This document shows positions 57,423 through 64,000 of a stretch of DNA of 64,000 bases, piece after piece. The notes under the pieces were generated by a model that saw nothing but the letters and a program-made list of their open reading frames with translations, searched no databases and had not been told where the DNA came from. The stretch comes from Stereum hirsutum FP-91666 SS1 (taxonomy: Eukaryota; Basidiomycota; Agaricomycetes; Russulales; Stereaceae), in assembly GCF_000264905.1 (NCBI RefSeq), contig NW_006763133.1:1515082-1579081 (forward strand). Reading direction: 5' to 3'. The translations under genes and the position numbers were made by a program. The stretch's first letter is position 1, and each line of letters opens with the position of its first letter.

Positions 57423-60156
57423 TCAGATCAGTGAAGGTTGACCAGTGCCCGAGTTCATCGACATTGGTTGCGGAGCATCGGCCATGTATCCACCAAACGC
57501 ACTGTCCAGTGATGCATACGGATCACTCAATGCCCCCACCTGAGCCGCTGCCGGCTTCGTCAACATATCATCATCTCCATCCGCATCATGATCATGGTCT
57601 CCGCTGTCGTCGTGGTCTAGGAGATCACCGCTGCCGTTGGCATCGGCGTCTGCGGGCAATGGCGGTGGTGGTTTGCTGCCAGCAGCTGCGAGAGCTGATG
57701 GTGATGTTGGGGGACGTTGGTTGGGTTCTATTGGTCCTGGACCTGAGACGACTAGAGGACCAAGGGCGGGAAGTTTTGGCCGTGCGAGGTGGACGAGGAC
57801 TTGTCTTGAGTGCTCATTCAGGGCGGGACTATCTGTCAAAGCTTTGCCCGCTGCACCCCTGATGAAGGTCTACGAAAATATCAGTTGGTCAGCCCAAGGT
57901 ATGCATTCGAGTGAAAATGACGCACTTCTGGGTTCTTGTGGTATATACTTCCCAGCGTGCCCGTGTGTAGTAGGAGTTGGTCGAGTGCACCTCTGTCCAT
58001 ACGATCTGAGTCTGTCGTGATCGCAGGCTTCTCCGCTAAAACGATCTCGCCTGCGACGGAAGGGTTAATCGCAAGCAACCGCCAGTACATGAAGCCTCGG
58101 TCACGAAGGTCGGGGTTGTCAACTTCCTCTGTGGCCCACTTTAAAACCTTGTGAACGAGGGCTTTCACGCTATCAGAAGTAGTCTTGTAAATGAAGAGTT
58201 TGACGACAGCGGTCATCAAGGCAAGTTGCACCTGTGGTAACCATTTTTTTTTGTCAGCGCCAGTCGTAGATCGTTCGTAAAGGTCCACATACCTCCGTAG
58301 GCTCTTCCAAGAAATTATACGTGAGATCGTCCATCAAGTCGTCCGCGTTTTCTATCCTGTTGGCGAACTGGCCAATGATCCAAATCATAGCGGACTTTGC
58401 CTCCGGCTCGTCCAGAGCATCAAGATGCTCGCACAACGTAGGAATAACACCCTCGTACTTGCCGGGATAGCGACGGAATATGTCCTTGATGACTATAACG
58501 GCCTCCTGCACAACATACGAGACATTCGTGTCGATTAGGCCGAGCAGTGATTTGATGCAGGCATCTGCGGCGGGCTCGACTTTGATGGCGAGACGGCCAA
58601 TGGACCGGACGGCCTTCCGCACGAAGTCGATGTCGACTTCAGAGGCGTATCTATACGCGGGTAAGTCTCTATACTGCAGTCGTATGGAAGGGATTAGACA
58701 TACTCTTCGAGTTCAGCAAGCACTTCCTTCGCATTCTCTTCTCGTGCTAACCGATACATGATCTCCAACTTGGCCAGCTTGACGTAGATTGGGTCGTTAT
58801 ATTTGCAGAAGAACACCTTGACGTCGTTCTTCAGCACCGACGGTCGCCTCTGAATAATCAATAAAATATTCCGCAGGGCCACATATTGAACCTCAGGACC
58901 AGACGACAGCATTGTAACTGCGCCCATGAGATGGCACGGGTGAGGTCAACATCAAAAGCCATACACTTCATGTTTGGGGGTGACATACCCAGCGGAGGTC
59001 CCATCTTTTTGCAGATGTAATCAATCAACCGCCTGTCTTCCATGTAGTTCATCAAGTACAGCAAGACCTTGATGGTGGTGAGTACGACGGCGGAGTTGGC
59101 ATGTTGGAGCTGAACGATGATGCGTTCGGCCATCATTTGTGCGTCGCCGTGGTTGTCTGGCACGTAACGAAGCAGAGAGTCCAGGATGTAAATCTGACCC
59201 CATCTTTCGCTATGTGAGAATCACGACCAAACGCGGAATGAAACGAGGAAGAGGAATATTGAACACTCACTCAGAGCTCTCGCTAAGTGCGGTGATTAGC
59301 TTATTCGCGATTGTGAGGTTCAGCTTGAAGATGACGCCGTCGGGGCGATCACCGATCTCACACAGAGCAGCAATTGCGTTCGCCACAACTGTCGCGTTAC
59401 TGTCGACCATCAAATCCCTTAGCATCTCCACGAACCCACCCCTCTCAGCCTTCCTTGAATCAGCAGCGTAGAGTTTCGCAACGCAGATAGCGGCCGTCTT
59501 GCGCACATACGGGTCGCGGTCCTTGAGGTGGTGGCGGAGTTGGTCGGTGAGGTTCTCGATGACGATGGGTATAGGTATGTAGGACATGGTACGGATGGCG
59601 AGAGCTCTGATAAGGGGATTGCGGTCATTGCAGTCCTGGGTTGTATTAGTTGTCGCATGAGTGGACAGCGCGAAATGGACTGACTTGAAGGAAGCTTGGG
59701 ATGACGATGTGTATTTGTTCGGCTTTCGCTCGACCATAGTACACCAGAAATAGATAAACCACTATATCATGATGTCAGGAGGTAGTCAAGCAGATATATA
59801 GAGAGAGGTAAGCTTACTCTTCTTGATCTCGAGTAGAGGTGTGCCGAGACATTGTACGACGTCAGTGAACAGAGCGGACACTGTAAGCAGGTGGTAAGCA
59901 TGCAGCCTAGCGCGACGTTAGGCGACCAAGGTACCGACTGTCATTGCCCATAGTGATGTTAGCCACAATCTTCTTTAGCACTGTTTTCCGTTTAGTGAAC
60001 TTCTTGTCCTTCGTCTCTGCGGCTTGCAACTCCGCGCGGAATTCCTGAGCAATAATGCATGGTGAGCGGCCAAACCAGGACCTGCAGAGGATTACATGGA
60101 CGCACCTGAATCTTACCGCGCTGAAAGAACTTAGCATCCTGCCCTGGTGTCGTCAT
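57423..60156 (-). CDS. AP-1 complex beta subunit (beta-adaptin)
   Basis: Large subunit of the clathrin adaptor AP-1 for trans-Golgi and endosome traffic. ATG at 60156 starts [20 protein letters not shown]. The trunk contains [18 protein letters not shown] start, [92 protein letters not shown] and [18 protein letters not shown], all characteristic of AP-1/2 beta. After the trunk (ending near 58000 with [11 protein letters not shown]) comes a Pro/Ser/Asp/His-rich linker (57720-57500), and the protein stops at 57423 without an ear domain. AP-1 rather than AP-2 is the usual reading for fungal copies of this form, but the two beta chains are similar. About nine introns. Confidence 0.9.
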
Positions 60157-60333
60157 TTGGGTCGAATGAAATATAGCCAAGTCGAGCGCACAAGAGAGTG
60201 CAAGAAAGCAAGCCAAGGACAGTGTGGGTGACCGTCGCGTAACGGCGCTTATTAGCTTGTGAAGTCCCCGGAAATGAACGGACCGTTTCGCCACTGGAGT
60301 CGAAATTGTTTCCTGGACGCGCTCATATCGAAC
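60157..60333. promoter_or_regulatory. Short bidirectional promoter, AP-1 beta and NEPRO-like gene
   Basis: 177 bp between opposite start codons if the NEPRO-like protein starts at 60334, or 117 bp if at 60274. Confidence 0.4.
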
Positions 60334-61754
60334 ATGTCTGGAGCAAAACCCTTTCGTCTTCCACCATGTACACCCACACCACGCTCAGATATTTTGCCTC
60401 CAACATGCAGTGCCATAGACATTTTTCTGAAGCGGGCAAAATCTCATCTGCGCGACGCTCAGGCCATCTTTTCCTCACACCAAGCAGAAATGGCCCTCCT
60501 TGAACGCCTTTACTATAAAGGCAAAAACCAACATCGCATGTCTCTGTTTTGGCAGCGTGTCTGCGAAATGCGTCGGTATGGTCGTCGGTTACAAGATATG
60601 AACGTCACTGGGATGATGGAAAACAACCGCGCAATGTTTTACGGATTGCAAGCACCTGTTAAGTGAGTGAGTAGTTCGACGTTCGACTGTAGTTTCTCTG
60701 TGCTCATGGACTCACGCAGCTCAAAGCAATTGAAGGGTGCTTGGACACACTGCCCTACCGCTTCTAGCCTCCACTATATATTGAGACGGCTCGAACTATC
60801 TTTTCAGCTCCTAGACAAGGTACGAATATCGACCCAATCTAGTCATCCACTCTCTGATGTTCCCCAGAGTCGTTCTCGTCTACAAGACATCTACCGGTTC
60901 GTCGATTTGCACAATATGACTTTACATTAAACTGACATCCTGGGCAGATTCTTCGTACTCGTGATGCAGGACGGCGCATTCCTCCACCTGACTCTGACTA
61001 TGATCGCCATTGCCTGCCGTCTGGACCAACTTCTCCTCTCTGCTAGCTCGCTTATCCGAGACTGGCATGCAGCCTGCCACCAGCTGCTTCAGTCTCTAGA
61101 TGTACGCTCTCTAAAATGGTTCTCGGGAAAGCAGACAGTTGACTGATACATCTCCCTGACTTCAGTCGAAGAGAGCGGTTCAAGTCAAACCTCTGCGTCG
61201 TGGACACGAGAATTCAATACCTCCACAACTCCTGCCGACCTCGATCCCAGGTCCTAGCGAACCTGTCACGGTGGACGGGGACCTTGGGGACGAGGATATT
61301 GGCCAAGCGACATCAAGAAGTACTGAAGGAGCCAACATTACGACTGAGTCGACGACCTCAGCGAACCAGATAATTGTGCAAGAGGAAGAGGAGGAGACAC
61401 TGTCTTACTCCGAATTACAATCCTCATCATTGCCGTCGTTGTCTTCGACCGCGAACCAATCAACGGTTCCTAAACCAATACGTCAGTCAACAAAATTACC
61501 ATCCTCATCCCAAATCTGACACTCATACCTTACTTGCATTAGCTCTTGTATCCCTACCAACCCCCGCGTTCTCAGCATCTTCCTCTTCATCTGGTATAGC
61601 GGTGAAGAAACGCAAACAGTCAGACCCTGCCTCCGAGAGCGTCACCACCAACGTCAAGGCCAAAACGCCGTCTGTAGGTTCGGAGGAGCCACAACCCAAG
61701 AAGGTCAAGAAGAAGAAGAAGAAGCGGGATGAAATCGACGATATCTTCGGTTGA
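60334..61754 (+). CDS. NEPRO/RMP1-like nucleolar protein
   Basis: Likely component of RNase MRP/P or rRNA processing, by resemblance to the NEPRO N-terminal domain. Exon 1 carries IDIFLKRAKSHLRDAQAIFSS and the characteristic ALLERLYYKGKNQHRMSLFWQRV, then RRYGRRLQDM. Further exons: ASSLHYILRRLELSFQLLDK, SRLQDIYRFFVLVMQDGAFLHL, LTMIAIACRLDQLLLSASSL. The C-terminal third is disordered, Ser/Thr/Glu-rich, and ends with a Lys cluster and RDEIDDIFG, a tail seen in RMP1 and NEPRO proteins. Start chosen at 60334 (MSGAKPF); an in-frame ATG at 60274 would add 20 residues. Six or so introns. Domain name is moderately sure, role is inference. Confidence 0.68.
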
Positions 61755-62927
61755 AACGTCTGCTTCTAGTATGATGGAGATTCATGTCGAGAGAAGGGTT
61801 GTAAAGTGAGTTGTGGCGTGCATGAAGTGGCGCCCCGTTTGCTTAGTCAGCAACGTTGTTGTTCAGACCTCGCCGTCGCATTCATTTACAATTGAGCTTC
61901 TGGTGGAGGACTCGAACGGCAAAAGAGGTCAGCGAGGTTTGAGGCCCGTCACACAGTAATTCCTTACAACCATAACGACCAGCAAGTTCGGCTTACCCTC
62001 AGACCACCAACAGCATCTCCATTGCCGAGGTGACCCTGTTGAAGAGCCTTTGTATCTGTAGACCCTTGTAGTTTCTGTCACTTCGGCATTCAATAAAGTA
62101 GGATAATATTCTCTTCCGGCAACCTTAATTCCTCATGACGCTCGAGATCTGTCGACGTTTTTGCTTAGCGAGATGCGTCGTCGACTGCGGAGATGAGTGC
62201 CAGATCTGCCGAATTCGAACATATGCGTTGACCGCACATATAAGGACTGTCCTGTGTGGTTGAACTTACTGCGCATTATGTCGGAAGCAGGTCGTGTTAA
62301 ATATCGTAACCGCGACGGCTTTCAACCAGGTCTTCGAACCGAACATAACTTGCCTTGTTTTGTGTGGCGCAACGCCACATCAGTCCTTCCTGATGCACTT
62401 CGTCTTTGGACAAGCTCGCAAACGGTGGGCCCTCTCACACTTATGGTTTTTTGAAGACGGGGATTCACACAAAGAGCGCGGCGGTGAACCTGGTTCATTT
62501 GATACAGTAACTGCCAAACAATCGCAGGCTAGTAGTGAGCGACAACATGAAGCATCGAAAAAAAAGGAAAAGCGAGATCACAACGAAAAACGAAAGCAAT
62601 AACTAAAGAGTCCCAAAGGAGGAAGAAGAAAAACACGCGTTAAACGTAAGAAAGTGTCCAAGACGAACCGAACTAAAAAGAGGTGAACGGCTCCCCAGTC
62701 GAGGGGAGGTTCCGCGACGGCGCAAGATCTACAAGCGACAACAATTGCCCAGCCTAGGTAATGTGATGGTCAAAAAGCACTAACGAAAAGGTAACAGCGT
62801 AATGATATATGGAAAGTGTCCGACCAAGCCGAGTCCATGTCTAAGCGTCCATCGATGGTAAGGTAAGGGGGGTATATCAACAGACCGAAAAAGTGAGGAA
62901 AAGACATGGAGTCCGTGATGAAGGCGT
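61755..62927. other. Convergent intergenic region
   Basis: 1173 bp between stop codons. A plus-strand AATAAA at 62092-62097 and A-rich runs at 62560-62600 could serve 3' end formation. Short open frames at 62197-62602 lack motifs. No gene supported. Confidence 0.4.
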
Positions 62928-64000
62928 TTACAACGCAAGAGCAGCCACGATGACGGCAGCAATACCAACCATAGCCGGCGAAGCGCTCATCACACCTGCA
63001 CCGTTCGTTGACGCGCCCAAAGTACCTGCGGAACTCGAAGACGAGGCTGCGGCTGCGGCTGAGCTGGTCGCAGATGTCGCCGACTGGGCAGCAGAGCTGC
63101 TGCTAGTTCCTGAAGCGGCGGCAGCAGCAACATCCTGAGGGAGCATCATCGCGTTCGTCGAAGCGGCCGAAAGGTCGACGGAGCCGTCAGACTGGAGCAC
63201 GTCTGGGTTGGCGCCGAGGAAAGCACGGGTGTACAGGACGTTCTCAGCGAACGCAGACTGTGCCCAGGCGGGCATGTTGGACATGTCCATGTTGGCTCCC
63301 CAGTTAGCGGCGGCAACGGATCCGGCGGTCATCGAGTTGGTGTAGGTCATGGATGCAGAGATGGCGCTGTCGTTCGCGGCCATGGCGGGCATCATGCTGG
63401 CGACGGAAGAGGCGGCACCGGCAGCGTTGGGAGGGTTGATGATACCGAACATACCCTTCTGGCAATGGCCAGGAGTGCCACAGTAGAAGAAGGTGGCGTT
63501 GGTGTCGTTGACAACCTGGGAGACTATACCATATCATTCAGCCTATAAGTCACTTCAATGCATAGAAGAAACGAGTACTAACAGACGAAGGACTGGTTCT
63601 GAGTGCCGGAAGCGAAGGGTGCGTTGCTCGTCTTGTTGCAAACCTCGAGCTGAGAGCTCTTGGTCACGGTGTGGTTGTTGGCGCCCCAGACGAACTGTTG
63701 AAATACAGAGTAGGGTCAGAAAGGCGTTTACGAGACAAATATTGGAAAAAGCTCGTACCTGGACGGTGTCACCGACGCTCGCGTTGACGGCGAAAGGCAC
63801 GTAACGGAGAACACCCTGAGTAGGGGCGACAATAACCTGAAATGGAACCATCCTGATTAGTCCAAATCGATTTCGGGGCGTTCTACCAACTCACGGTGAT
63901 CGTAGAGCCAGTTCCGGAGCTGCCAGAGGTAGCGGTGGCAGTCGACGAAGCGAGAGTCATGCTAGAAGCGCCGCCGAAAGAAGCCATGCATTCTAGCGAA
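62928..64000 (-). CDS. GPI-anchored cupredoxin, N-terminus outside window
   Basis: Secreted type-1-copper-fold protein of the fungal surface. Visible exons: from beyond 64000 to 63896, then about 63836-63760, 63690-63595 and 63520-62928. They give ITVIVAPTQGVLRYVPFAVNASVGDTVQFVWGANNHTVTKS, a Cys pair region, then FFYCGTPGHCQKGMFGIINPP. All four copper ligands are present: His in NNHT, and Cys, His, Met in C-x4-H-x4-M. A second domain-like stretch of 90 residues (SAISASMTYTNSM to MMLPQDVAAAA) follows, then an Ala/Ser-rich spacer and a hydrophobic C-terminus (GIAAVIVAALAL) fitting a GPI-anchor signal. The frame is open upstream of an internal ATG at 63985, with no signal peptide seen, so the true start probably lies past the right edge. 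Confidence 0.85.

Noticed and set aside
62197..62602. Plus-strand frames of 85 and 102 codons
   Set aside because: No motifs, overlapping frames, and end in an A-rich tract; treated as intergenic.
1..64000. Biosynthetic gene cluster, transposon, CRISPR or prophage
   Set aside because: The monooxygenase, oxidoreductase, permease and crotonase are 20-40 kb apart among housekeeping genes; no mobile-element enzymes, terminal repeats or direct-repeat arrays were seen.

Overview
The window is nuclear DNA of a filamentous basidiomycete, most likely an Agaricomycete. The evidence is protein genes on both strands, each cut by many 45-75 nt GT-AG introns with CTRAC-type branch points; very short intergenic spaces; and the gene set itself (TEA/ATTS factor, GID E3 ligase, XMAP215, orphan seven-helix membrane protein of basidiomycete type, GPI-anchored cupredoxin). 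There are no bacterial operons, CRISPR arrays, rRNA genes or recognisable transposons. I read the exons by joining frames across consensus splice sites. Coordinates given for a CDS are the span from start codon to stop codon including introns.

Layout from left to right: XMAP215/Stu2 microtubule polymerase with five TOG units (minus, runs off the left edge); FAD monooxygenase (plus); APC5 (minus); NOC3 (plus); TEA/ATTS transcription factor (minus); ESCRT-I VPS23/TSG101 (plus); a 2.7-kb gene-free gap; Src1/Heh-type inner nuclear membrane protein (minus); Gfo/Idh/MocA oxidoreductase (minus); a 126-residue coiled-coil orphan (minus); a putative basidiomycete DNA-binding regulator (plus); a PIG-Y-like micro-membrane protein (plus); an orphan seven-helix membrane protein (plus); Sfi1 (minus); RMND5/Gid2 (minus); NSA1/WDR74 (plus); a pirin with an N-terminal membrane anchor (minus); a YAT-type amino-acid permease (minus); a peroxisomal enoyl-CoA isomerase/hydratase (minus); a SmgGDS-like armadillo protein (minus); OTU2-type deubiquitinase (plus); AP-1 beta adaptin (minus); a NEPRO/RMP1-like nucleolar protein (plus); and a GPI-anchored cupredoxin (minus, runs off the right edge).

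Functionally this is mostly a housekeeping stretch: mitosis (XMAP215, APC5, Sfi1), ribosome biogenesis (NOC3, NSA1, probably the NEPRO-like gene), ubiquitin and trafficking (APC5, RMND5, OTU2, VPS23, AP-1 beta). Many neighbours are head-to-head with start codons 180-740 bp apart, so shared bidirectional promoters are likely. I see no gene cluster for a specialised pathway and no clearly new multigene system. The points most worth following are single-gene ones: 6-, 11- and 12-nt microexons in pirin and the enoyl-CoA isomerase, a membrane-anchored pirin, a metazoan-style five-TOG XMAP215, a fungal SmgGDS relative, several unnamed basidiomycete proteins, and the unexplained 2.7-kb gap.
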